The notes: generated by a model not told the origin, from the letters alone. DNA of 6,413 nucleotides from Sedimentisphaerales bacterium (GCA_030634605.1 DAOWAK010000076.1:1-6413), one strand, 5' to 3'; shown: positions 1 through 6,409, counted from the stretch's first letter. Made by a program: numbers and translations.

Positions 1-608
1 CGCACTTTTTCTTGAGTGGCTCGGTTGGGTTTCGGTTCGGCAGGGCCTTTTTGGCCAAGCGGACGACAATTTCAAGCAGGTTCGATGAACTTTACGAAAG
101 CACATTTTATTAAAAACCGTCCTAAAGACCCTGCTGGAGTGAAATTAACGAAACGTAAAACTGCGAAAGTTAACTCTAATATTCTTCTCTTTTAACCAAC
201 TTTTTCTGAACAGAACCATAAAATTTTACGTCTCTCAGATTGCCGCAGAAAAACGCAAAAAATTTTATGAGAAAGTTAACTGGTTTTTTATAAAGACTTT
301 ACGGCGGTTTTCGTATTATGTTTCCAGTTTTGCCAACCTGAAATCGACGTGAAAATATTATTAAATCTGTGGACTTTCACTGGTTGATGTGGTAGAAATA
401 ACCATGATGTTACTGTTTTTATGGCGTTATGGAAGTTATTTGGGGGTCGAGGTTTTTTAGAGTCCGCAGGGGACTGACAGTTTTGAGCCTTTCGCCTTTT
501 TGTCCCTGGTATTTTTAGCGACTCTTTCAATTTTGTTTGTTGTTCGGCACGAATCTTGTCGCTAATCCGATCCGTTTTTCGGGTGAATTTTTCGATGGGG
601 TCCTTTCC
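1..608. other. AT-rich stretch without a convincing gene
   Basis: No reading frame here has both a plausible length and a good start. The first 88 bases are open in one forward frame (stop at 86-88) and the first 113 in another (stop at 111-113), so either could be the tail of an upstream gene, but neither is recognisable. From about 100 to 540 the DNA is strongly AT-rich with many A and T runs. Small perfect hairpins occur at 44-56 (GGCC arms, T5 loop), 461-475 (AGTCC/GGACT) and 570-584 (five pairs including one wobble, T5 loop). An 11-base direct repeat, GAAAGTTAACT, lies at 165-175 and 271-281. The promoter of the downstream RRM gene is presumably in the second half of this stretch, but no box pair stands out. 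Confidence 0.5.
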
Positions 609-610
609 GA

Positions 611-641
611 CTTTTAATTCTTTTTTTCTTTTTTTCGGGAG
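611..641 (+). promoter_or_regulatory. Pyrimidine tract and ribosome binding site of the RRM gene
   Basis: Bases 618-636 are pure pyrimidine and include two runs of seven T separated by a single C. They are followed directly by GGGAG at 637-641, a good Shine-Dalgarno sequence nine bases before the ATG at 651, and this fixes the start of the RRM gene. A U-rich single strand touching the ribosome binding site of a gene for an RNA-binding protein suggests translational or autogenous control. That role is inference; the tract and the ribosome binding site are seen directly. Confidence 0.6.
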
Positions 642-650
642 ATGTTTTAG

Positions 651-911
651 ATGAATATTTATGTTGGCAATTTATCGTATGGCACCACGGATGACAGTCT
701 GCGTGAGGCTTTTGTAGAATTTGGTCAGGTGGAAAGCTCCTCGGTTATCCAGGATCGCATGACCGGTCGTTCACGCGGGTTTGGTTTTGTGATTATGCCC
801 GATGACGCCGAAGCTCAAAAAGCCATCGAAGCCATGAACGGCCAGGAACTTGACGGTCGTTCTCTCAAAGTCAACCAGGCCAAAGAAAGAACCGGCGGCG
901 ATCGCGGTTGA
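651..911 (+). CDS. Small single-RRM RNA-binding protein
   Basis: This is an 86-residue protein made of almost nothing but one RNA recognition motif. RNP2 is IYVGNL at residues 3-8 and RNP1 is RGFGFVIM at residues 42-49. The aromatic residues Tyr4, Phe44 and Phe46 occupy the usual RNA-stacking positions. Between them lies the expected first helix (DDSLREAFVEFG), and after RNP1 come the second helix (DAEAQKAIEAMNG) and the last strand (SLKVNQAK). The family binds single-stranded RNA in the cytoplasm; cyanobacterial relatives are often cold-induced. Only about eight residues follow the fold, ending TGGDRG, so the glycine-rich tail common in bacterial relatives is nearly absent. The ATG at 651 is supported by GGGAG nine bases upstream and by the RNP2 strand starting at residue 3. 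The gene stands alone and converges on accA. Its RNA target cannot be told from sequence. Confidence 0.95.
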   Translation: MNIYVGNLSYGTTDDSLREAFVEFGQVESSSVIQDRMTGRSRGFGFVIMPDDAEAQKAIEAMNGQELDGRSLKVNQAKERTGGDRG

Positions 912-988
912 TAAGTTCTTGGCAAAGTTCAGGTTGAACTGATCGGAAATTAAGCACACCGCCTTGCTTTTGAACAGGCAGGGTCGAT

Positions 989-1003
989 ATGCTTACGCGA
1001 AGC
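989..1003. repeat. 15-base hairpin repeat, copy 1
   Basis: The sequence ATGCTTACGCGAAGC occurs here, 78 bases after the RRM stop codon, and again at 6395-6409 after purL. In this copy, bases 990-1004 form a five-pair stem (TGCTT/AAGCA) around the loop ACGCG. An identical 15-mer in two intergenic stretches of one 6.4-kb window is unlikely by chance (expected roughly 0.02 with even base use), so a dispersed element is likely. Its function is unknown. Confidence 0.55.
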
Positions 1004-1050
1004 AGGTTGGCGATGCTGTGCGTGTCATCTTTACTGCCTCGCTCTGATAT

Positions 1051-1091
1051 AAAAACAGTCAGTCCGGGAGTTTTCCGGGTTGACTGTTTTT
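1051..1091. terminator. Bidirectional intrinsic terminator between the RRM gene and accA
   Basis: Eleven perfect pairs (AAAAACAGTCA at 1051-1061 with 1081-1091) continue through two G-T wobbles and four CCGG pairs at 1064-1067 with 1075-1078, closing a seven-base loop. The stem has about 17 pairs. It begins with A5 and ends with T5, so it gives a U-tract when transcribed in either direction. It lies 139 bases after the RRM stop and 112 bases after the accA stop on the other strand, which fits a shared terminator for two convergent genes. Confidence 0.85.
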
Positions 1092-1203
1092 CTGTAAGGG
1101 CAACTCGACTGTTTGCCTTAGCTGTAGTTTGTTACTCACGCAGCTGATTTCTTTACACGTTCTAAGGCCCCCCATTTTGTGTACGCCATTTTTCCCGTAT
1201 CGG

Positions 1204-2316
1204 TTAATGTGCTACCGGTTTTTTGCGGACGGGGGTTTGTGGGGCGAATTCACTCAAATTGCTGCCCAGGCTGACGATTCGGGTTTTAGCGGAGGTTGTT
1301 TTTTTCGAACTGTTGTTTGAGAATTGCCCGATCCGTCGGAGTTTGCGATACCGGTTTTTCAGCAAGTTATCTATTTTGTAGTGTCGCAGGTCACGCAGGG
1401 TCTTGGCCAGGTACATTTCGAGATTATGGGCGGCATCATGATGACTGCGGTGTGCTCCGCCGAGCGGTTCGGGGATAATCCGATCAGCTACGTTGAATTT
1501 CATCAAATGTTTTGCGGTGAGCTTGAGCGCTTCGGCGGCCTGAGCGGCCTGTTCGCCGGATTTCCATAGAATGGCAGCGCAGCCTTCCGGGCTGATTACG
1601 GAGTAATAGGCGTTTTGCATTATGGCCATTCGGTCACCGACGCCGATGCCGAGGGCTCCACCTGAACCACCTTCGCCGATTACTACGCAAATGATGGGTG
1701 TGCGGAGCAGGGACATTTCCATCAGGTTCGTTGCAATCGCCTGAGCCTGGCCTCGTTCCTCGGCTCCGATTCCGGGATATGCGCCGGGAGTGTCGATAAG
1801 GCAAATGATGGGTAATTGGAACTTTTCGGCCAGTTTCATCTTCAGCAGCGCTTTGCGATAGCCTTCCGGATGAGCACAGCCAAAGTGACAGGCGATTTTA
1901 TCTTCGATGGTGCGTCCCTTGTTGTGTCCCACGATGAGCACTTTTTCGCGGCCGATCCGACCGAGGCCGGTAACAATAGCGCGGTCATCGCCAAAACAAC
2001 GGTCGCCGTGCAGTTCGCGAAAATCCTGCACAATGATGTCGATGTAATCCTGCAGTAAGGGGCGTTTGGGATGGCGGGCTACCTGGACGGTTTCCCAGGC
2101 TGAGAGATGATCGTAAACTTTTGTGGTCAGCTTAACGAGATTGTTGCGGAGCTGACGGATCTCAGGAGAATAGTCAATCCCCTTGGCCTTTTGAAGGGCT
2201 TGCAGTTCGACGATCTGATTGCTGAGTTCGGCGAGCGGTTTTTCAAAATCCAGCCAATCCTTATCGTTGGATTTTATAATCGTACTCTCGGCGCCTTGAT
2301 TTTTTTTATTATCCAT
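1204..2316 (-). CDS. accA: Acetyl-CoA carboxylase carboxyltransferase subunit alpha
   Basis: AccA, with AccD, transfers the carboxyl group from biotin on AccB to acetyl-CoA, giving malonyl-CoA for fatty acid synthesis in the cytoplasm. The 370-residue product follows the family from the start: LDFEKPLAEL at 22-31, ARHPKRP at 80-86, GDRCFGDDRAIV at 104-115, PEGYRKAL at 150-157, IDTPGAYPGIGAEERGQ at 174-190, GEGGSGGALGIGVGD at 214-228, YSVISPEGCAAILWKS at 238-253 and IIPEPLGGAHR at 280-290. The GEGGSGGA and SPEGCA loops belong to the crotonase-like active site. Compared with the 319-residue E. coli protein there are about 20 extra residues at the front and about 38 at the end. The end tail (333-370) is Ser/Thr/Lys/Arg-rich and looks disordered. 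The start is the only in-frame ATG before the conserved region, though no strong ribosome binding site precedes it. accD is not in this window. The gene diverges from tyrA. Confidence 0.97.
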   Translation of the reverse strand: MDNKKNQGAESTIIKSNDKDWLDFEKPLAELSNQIVELQALQKAKGIDYSPEIRQLRNNLVKLTTKVYDHLSAWETVQVARHPKRPLLQDYIDIIVQDFRELHGDRCFGDDRAIVTGLGRIGREKVLIVGHNKGRTIEDKIACHFGCAHPEGYRKALLKMKLAEKFQLPIICLIDTPGAYPGIGAEERGQAQAIATNLMEMSLLRTPIICVVIGEGGSGGALGIGVGDRMAIMQNAYYSVISPEGCAAILWKSGEQAAQAAEALKLTAKHLMKFNVADRIIPEPLGGAHRSHHDAAHNLEMYLAKTLRDLRHYKIDNLLKNRYRKLRRIGQFSNNSSKKTTSAKTRIVSLGSNLSEFAPQTPVRKKPVAH

Positions 2317-2387
2317 AAAACTTTCGGAGCAGCTTTGGCAACGTCAAATAATCAGACGGTTACGAAAGAGCCCATGATTACTATTTC

Positions 2388-2416
2388 ATTATTCATTCAG
2401 CCCCGGTGCATTACAA
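2388..2416 (-). promoter_or_regulatory. Candidate accA promoter
   Basis: On the minus strand TTGTAA (2416-2411) and AATAAT (2393-2388) are separated by exactly 17 bases. They match the housekeeping sigma consensus at four and five of six positions. Transcription would start near 2381, leaving a leader of about 65 bases before accA. This is a prediction from sequence alone. Confidence 0.35.
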
Positions 2417-2433
2417 AGTTGTCTGCCCGGGGC
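2400..2433. repeat. GC-rich inverted repeat over the accA promoter
   Basis: GCCCCGG at 2400-2406 is the perfect reverse complement of CCGGGGC at 2427-2433. Inside, GCA (2408-2410) can pair with TGC (2424-2426) and ACA (2413-2415) with TGT (2420-2422), giving an extended hairpin with a small loop. The arms fall in the spacer and just upstream of the -35 box of the candidate accA promoter. It could be a repressor operator or an RNA hairpin in a tyrA leader; neither is proven. Confidence 0.45.
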
Positions 2434-2435
2434 GT

Positions 2436-2481
2436 ATATAAAAACAGTGAGCTATATCAGCGATCCTTTCGCTAAGCTCAC
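2436..2481 (-). terminator. Terminator-like hairpin, minus-strand orientation, in the accA-tyrA spacer
   Basis: GTGAGCT (2447-2453) pairs with AGCTCAC (2475-2481). Inside, AGCG (2459-2462) pairs with CGCT (2470-2473) around a seven-base loop, leaving a five-base bulge on one side. Read on the minus strand the stem is followed by TGTTTTTATAT, a typical U-tract, so it would stop leftward transcription entering from tyrA before accA. Read on the plus strand there is no U-tract, and it would be a structured part of a long tyrA leader if that transcript starts upstream. Confidence 0.45.
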
Positions 2482-2525
2482 GAAACCAATGATAGTCAAA
2501 ATCGGGGTGTTTATCAAGAAAAAAA

Positions 2526-2552
2526 TTGACTTTTGAACTAAGGACCGATAGT
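2526..2552 (+). promoter_or_regulatory. Candidate tyrA-purL promoter
   Basis: TTGACT at 2526-2531 matches the -35 consensus at five of six positions, and GATAGT at 2547-2552 matches the -10 at four of six. The spacer of 15 bases is shorter than ideal. A start near 2560 would leave about 35 bases before the tyrA ATG. An upstream alternative using TATATA at 2435-2440 has a poor -35 box. Confidence 0.25.
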
Positions 2553-2594
2553 CTGAACATCTGTGTTTGCCATTGGTTTGATCGATGTAAGATT

Positions 2595-3476
2595 ATGAAG
2601 ATAAACGAATTAGAGTCAGTAACGATAATCGGGCTTGGATTGCTGGGCGGTTCTGTGGGCTTGGCGATTGACCGGGTCTTTCCCCACATCAAGCGTGTGG
2701 GATTCAGCCATCGCCAGGTTACGCGGAGCAAAGCTCTGGAAGCTGGGGTGGTTGATCTGGTTTGCGAGGCGGTAGCAGAGGCGGTTGAGGGTGCCGATCT
2801 GGTGATTCTTGCCAGTCCCATCGGAACGTTCAGTGATTTGATGGGGCAGATGGCGGATCATCTGCGTTGCGGCGCGATCGTAACTGATGTGGGCAGCACC
2901 AAGGTTTTGCCGGTTCGTTGGGGGCAGAAGAAGTTGAAGGGTAAAGCTGAATTTTTGGGTTCGCATCCGATGGCCGGTTCGGAGCAGCGGGGTGTGGAAT
3001 TTTCGCGGGCGGATTTGTTTGACGGGGCGCATTGTATTTTGACGCCCACCGAGAACACTAAAAAATCGACGGTGAAATTGCTGAGTGACTTTTGGCAGGC
3101 GCTGGGGATGCGGGTTTGTCAGATGAGTCCGAGTGAACATGATAAGGTGTTGGCCCGGATTAGTCATTTGCCGCATGTGCTGGCGGCGGCATTGATTAAT
3201 TGCAGCGAACTGGATCAGATGATGCTGTGCGGTAAAGGTTTTTTGGATACCACCCGGATAGCATCGGGGCCGGCTGGGGTGTGGCGGGATATTCTGATGG
3301 CCAATGCGTCCAACGGAGCCGCGGCGGTAGGGCGGTTGATTCGGGAACTGGAAAAGGTTCAGAAAACTCTCAAGGAAAAAGATGATAAGCGAATTGTACA
3401 AATGTTGACCAAGGCTCAGCAGAAACGTAATGAACTCATCGAAAAGAAAATGCTGCGTAAGGAATTGCCGGAATAA
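2595..3476 (+). CDS. tyrA: Prephenate (or arogenate) dehydrogenase
   Basis: This 293-residue enzyme oxidatively decarboxylates prephenate to 4-hydroxyphenylpyruvate (or arogenate to tyrosine) with NAD(P)+, in cytoplasmic tyrosine synthesis. The N-terminal Rossmann fold shows IIGLGLLGGSVGLA at 11-24, then DLVILASPI at 68-76 and VTDVGSTK at 96-103. The family motif GSHPMAGSE at 122-130 supplies a conserved active-site His. The all-helical dimerisation domain follows, with ISHLPH at 189-194 and DTTRIASGPAGVW at 218-230, whose His and Arg residues bind substrate in known TyrA structures. There is no chorismate mutase or ACT domain, so it is the short monofunctional form. The ATG at 2595 puts the nucleotide-binding strand at residue 8 as usual. 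A TTG at 2526 would add 23 unlike residues and is rejected. The ribosome binding site is weak. The stop overlaps the purL start. Sequence alone does not settle prephenate versus arogenate or NAD versus NADP. Confidence 0.93.
   Translation: MKINELESVTIIGLGLLGGSVGLAIDRVFPHIKRVGFSHRQVTRSKALEAGVVDLVCEAVAEAVEGADLVILASPIGTFSDLMGQMADHLRCGAIVTDVGSTKVLPVRWGQKKLKGKAEFLGSHPMAGSEQRGVEFSRADLFDGAHCILTPTENTKKSTVKLLSDFWQALGMRVCQMSPSEHDKVLARISHLPHVLAAALINCSELDQMMLCGKGFLDTTRIASGPAGVWRDILMANASNGAAAVGRLIRELEKVQKTLKEKDDKRIVQMLTKAQQKRNELIEKKMLRKELPE
3458..3463 (+). promoter_or_regulatory. purL ribosome binding site inside tyrA
   Basis: TAAGGA lies in the last codons of tyrA, 12 bases before the purL ATG at 3476. 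The tyrA stop (TAA, 3474-3476) and the purL start (ATG, 3476-3478) share one base as TAATG, a layout typical of translational coupling. Confidence 0.6.
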
Positions 3477-6370
3477 TGATTCATCGAGTTGAAATATATA
3501 CCAAAAGTGATTATGAGGACGTGCGCGGCCAGGAAGTTCTGGCGAACATTGCGCAACTGGGGATCGAAACCGTAGAAGCGGTTCAGGAGTTGCGGGTGTT
3601 TCTGCTGGAAGGGGATGTGGGCAGTGAGGCTGTGCAAAGGATTGCCTGTGAAGTGCTGGTCGATCCGGTCAGTGAAGGTTACTGCGTCGGGCAGAGCGGT
3701 GCTCCGGCGGGGCTGGCGCAGGCGACTATTATGGAAGTCCATCTCAAGCCCGGAGTGACCGATCCGGTGGCGGCATCGACGATGATGGCGGTGGTCGATA
3801 TGGGGCTGGAGCTGGAGTCGGTGCGGACGGCGCGAAAATACGTTTTGCTGGGTGGGCTCAATGAAAAACAAAAACAGCTGATCGCTCAGCGGGTGCTGGC
3901 TAACGACTGCATCGAGGAAGTTATTTTTGGTGCCGATGCCGAAATGCCGTTGGCCCATGTTGAGCCTTATCAGCTTAAGATCGGTCAGATTCCGATTAGA
4001 GAGCTGGGCGAGCAGGAACTGGAAGAGATCAGCGGCAAGATGGATTTGTTTTTGAACGCGGCGGAGATGCGGGCCATCCAGGATTATTATCGTAAGTTGG
4101 ACCGCGAACCGACCGATATCGAGCTGGAGATGTTGGCCCAGACCTGGAGTGAGCACTGCGTCCACAAGACATTTCGCTGTACTATTGAATTGGTTTGTGC
4201 CGATGCCGACGGGAACACCCGCACCGAAGTGATTGACAATCTGCTCAAGTCAACCATTGCCCGGGCTACCAGCGATCTGAACAAGGACTGGTGCATTTCG
4301 GTGTTCGAAGATAACGCCGGCGTGATCGAGTTCGACGAAGATTACGGCATTTGCTTTAAGGTTGAGACTCACAATCATCCGTCGGCCATTGAGCCTTACG
4401 GTGGGGCGGCAACGGGGATCGGCGGGGTCATTCGCGATCCGATGGGCACCGGTCTGGGGGCCAAGCCGGTTGCTAATACGAATGTTTTTTGCTTTGCGCC
4501 GCCGGACATGAAGCTGGAAGAGCTACCGGTCGGTGTGCTGCATCCCCGTCGGGTGATGAAAGGTGTGGTTGGCGGAGTTCGCGATTACGGCAACCGCATG
4601 GGTATTCCGACGATCAACGGGGCGGTGCTTTTTGACGAGCGTTATCTGGGCAACCCGCTGGTTTATTGCGGTAACGTCGGTCTGGTCCCGGCGGACAAAT
4701 GTTTTGGCTCGGCGCGCAGCGGTGATCTGATTATGGTTGTCGGCGGCAGGACGGGCAGGGATGGAATTCACGGTGCGACTTTCAGCAGCGGCGAAATGAC
4801 CCATGAGCATGAGACGCTGTTTTCGCACGCGGTCCAGATCGGCAATGCCATAACCGAGAAAAAAACTCTCGACACCCTGCTCGTTACCCGCGACGAGGGT
4901 TTGTACATTGCTATTACCGATTGCGGAGCCGGCGGGCTGAGCAGTGCGGTGGGCGAGATGGGCGAAAAGCTGGGGGCGGTGGTTGATCTGGACAAGGTGC
5001 CGTTGAAATACCAGGGGCTCAGTTACACTGAAATATGGATCAGTGAGGCTCAGGAGCGGATGGTGATTGCGGTTCCGCAGGAAAACCTGGCGCGGATTCA
5101 GGAAATCTTCAACAGCGAGGATGTGGAAGCGACGATAATCGGCAAATTCACAGACGACAAGAAGCTTCTGCTGCGATACCAGGGCCAGACGGTTGGCGAA
5201 CTTGATATGGATTTCCTGCACGGCGGGTTGCCGAAATATATCCGTCAGGCGCACTGGCAAAAACAGCAACTGAGTGAGCCGGAAATAGCAGAGCAGGCCG
5301 ATTACACCGGCGATTTGAAGGCGATCCTGTCCAGCTACAACGTGGCTAGTAAGGAATGGGTGGTTCGTCAGTATGATCATGAGGTTCAGGGCGGCTCGGT
5401 GGTCAAGCCGTTGGTTGGGGTGGTTAACGATGGTCCCGGGGACGCGTCGGTGATTCGGCCGCGGCTGGAAAGTCAGCGGGCGGTGGCTATCGGATGCGGA
5501 ATCTGTCCGCAGTACAGCGATATCGATCCTTACTGGATGGCGCTGGCGGCTATCGACGAGGCGGTGCGTAACGTGGTGGCGGTGGGAGCTGATCCCAGCC
5601 GAATCGCGATACTGGACAATTTTTGCTGGGGTAACTGCAACAAGCCCGACCGTCTGGGCAGTCTGGTTCGGGCGGCACAGGGTTGTTACGACGCTGCCAT
5701 GGCTTACGGAACGCCCTTTATCTCCGGCAAGGATTCTCTCAATAATGAGTTTCAAACCGATTCCGGCGAGACCATCAACATTCCCGGCACGCTTCTCATA
5801 AGTGCCATGGGAATTGTGCCTGAAGCGGAAAAGTGCGTGACGAGGGATGCTAAAGAAGTCGGCAATGTTATCGTTGTCGTGGGCGAAACCCGGGACGAAC
5901 TGGGCGGTTCGCATTTTTACAAATTGCACAGCCAACTGGGGGCCAACGTGCCGCGGGTGGATCTGCAAGCCGGTCCGAAAATTATCCAGGCGGTGGCCGA
6001 GGCGATTTCGGACGGGCTGGTGCGGTCCTGCCATGATTGCAGCGAAGGTGGCTTGGCGGTGGCGGTGGCGGAAATGGCTTTTGCCGGCGGGCTGGGGATG
6101 GATATCGATCTGGGCGGCGTTCCGGTTGCACGGGACGTAGGGAAAAATTATCAGATTTTATTCAGCGAAAGCCCCTCCCGGCTGGTGCTGGAGGTGCATC
6201 CGGATGATATTGGTAAGCTGGCGAAAATTTTGGGGAACGTGCGTTTTGCCGAAATCGGTAAGGTGACGGATGGGACTCGGCTGGTTATTCGAAATCGGGG
6301 CAACCAGGCTGTGATTGACGCGGAAATTGCTGATCTGAAAGAAACCTGGCAGAAGCCGTTGCGGTGGTGA
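3476..6370 (+). CDS. purL: Phosphoribosylformylglycinamidine synthase, PurS-PurS-PurL fusion
   Basis: The enzyme converts FGAR, ATP and ammonia (from glutamine) to FGAM, step four of purine synthesis. The 964 residues start with two PurS-like repeats, about 3-68 and 84-152. Each has a strand, an alternating helix, an LG(I/L)E(T/L)(V/E) turn and a second strand; the second repeat keeps the PurS-like VHLKPGVTDP (88-97) and DMGLELESVRTARKYVL (108-124). The PurL core follows: TWSEHCVHKTF at 223-233, KVETHNHPSAIEPYGG at 295-310, GGRTGRDGIHGATFSS at 423-438, TDCGAGGLSSAVGEMG at 481-496, GKDSLNNE at 751-758 and SCHDCSEGGLAVAVAEM at 851-867. These mark the two AIR-synthetase-like halves and their ATP-binding loops. 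The protein ends soon after the second half, so the class I glutaminase domain of large PurL (about 1,300 residues) is missing and a separate PurQ is required. The start is supported by TAAGGA and by the tyrA overlap. The overall assignment is firm; the double PurS reading rests on visual alignment. Confidence 0.96.
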   Translation: MIHRVEIYTKSDYEDVRGQEVLANIAQLGIETVEAVQELRVFLLEGDVGSEAVQRIACEVLVDPVSEGYCVGQSGAPAGLAQATIMEVHLKPGVTDPVAASTMMAVVDMGLELESVRTARKYVLLGGLNEKQKQLIAQRVLANDCIEEVIFGADAEMPLAHVEPYQLKIGQIPIRELGEQELEEISGKMDLFLNAAEMRAIQDYYRKLDREPTDIELEMLAQTWSEHCVHKTFRCTIELVCADADGNTRTEVIDNLLKSTIARATSDLNKDWCISVFEDNAGVIEFDEDYGICFKVETHNHPSAIEPYGGAATGIGGVIRDPMGTGLGAKPVANTNVFCFAPPDMKLEELPVGVLHPRRVMKGVVGGVRDYGNRMGIPTINGAVLFDERYLGNPLVYCGNVGLVPADKCFGSARSGDLIMVVGGRTGRDGIHGATFSSGEMTHEHETLFSHAVQIGNAITEKKTLDTLLVTRDEGLYIAITDCGAGGLSSAVGEMGEKLGAVVDLDKVPLKYQGLSYTEIWISEAQERMVIAVPQENLARIQEIFNSEDVEATIIGKFTDDKKLLLRYQGQTVGELDMDFLHGGLPKYIRQAHWQKQQLSEPEIAEQADYTGDLKAILSSYNVASKEWVVRQYDHEVQGGSVVKPLVGVVNDGPGDASVIRPRLESQRAVAIGCGICPQYSDIDPYWMALAAIDEAVRNVVAVGADPSRIAILDNFCWGNCNKPDRLGSLVRAAQGCYDAAMAYGTPFISGKDSLNNEFQTDSGETINIPGTLLISAMGIVPEAEKCVTRDAKEVGNVIVVVGETRDELGGSHFYKLHSQLGANVPRVDLQAGPKIIQAVAEAISDGLVRSCHDCSEGGLAVAVAEMAFAGGLGMDIDLGGVPVARDVGKNYQILFSESPSRLVLEVHPDDIGKLAKILGNVRFAEIGKVTDGTRLVIRNRGNQAVIDAEIADLKETWQKPLRW

Positions 6371-6394
6371 GTGAAGCGATGGTACCTGGGTGGC

Positions 6395-6409
6395 ATGCTT
6401 ACGCGAAGC
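6395..6409. repeat. 15-base hairpin repeat, copy 2
   Basis: ATGCTTACGCGAAGC is identical to 989-1003 and begins 25 bases after the purL stop codon (6368-6370). Here the stem is GCTT/AAGC around ACGCG. It is preceded by GGGTGGC (6388-6394), which the first copy lacks, and the window ends four bases later, so the full extent of the element cannot be seen. Confidence 0.55.

Noticed and set aside
85..195. 36-codon plus-strand frame starting ATG at 85, with AGCAGG just upstream
   Set aside because: It is short, lysine-rich and unlike any peptide I know. It could be a small protein, but nothing beyond the start and stop supports it.
149..352. Open plus-strand frame of about 67 codons without a good start codon
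   Set aside because: There is no ATG, GTG or ribosome binding site in a sensible place, and the composition follows the AT-rich background.
288..530. 80-codon minus-strand frame in the AT-rich stretch
   Set aside because: Its product has no recognisable motif and a composition set by the A/T runs, and no ribosome binding site was seen; most likely chance.
926..940. Small hairpin AGTTCA/TGAACT after the RRM gene
   Set aside because: It has six AT-rich pairs with a three-base loop and no U-tract; such hairpins are common by chance.
1095..1120. Hairpin TAAGG-G-CAA / TTG-CCTTA downstream of accA
   Set aside because: It has a bulge and no U-tract on either strand; the symmetric hairpin at 1051-1091 is the better terminator.
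2526..2594. TTG start that would lengthen TyrA by 23 residues
   Set aside because: The added residues do not look like TyrA, and the same bases resemble a promoter. The ATG at 2595 gives the usual distance to the nucleotide-binding motif.
2616..3401. Minus-strand frame of 261 codons opposite tyrA
   Set aside because: It is a codon-bias shadow of tyrA with no recognisable domain.
4523..6034. Long minus-strand frame of 503 codons opposite purL
   Set aside because: It is a shadow of the GC-rich purL codons. The product is rich in His, Arg and Asn without domain motifs, while the plus strand encodes an unambiguous PurL.
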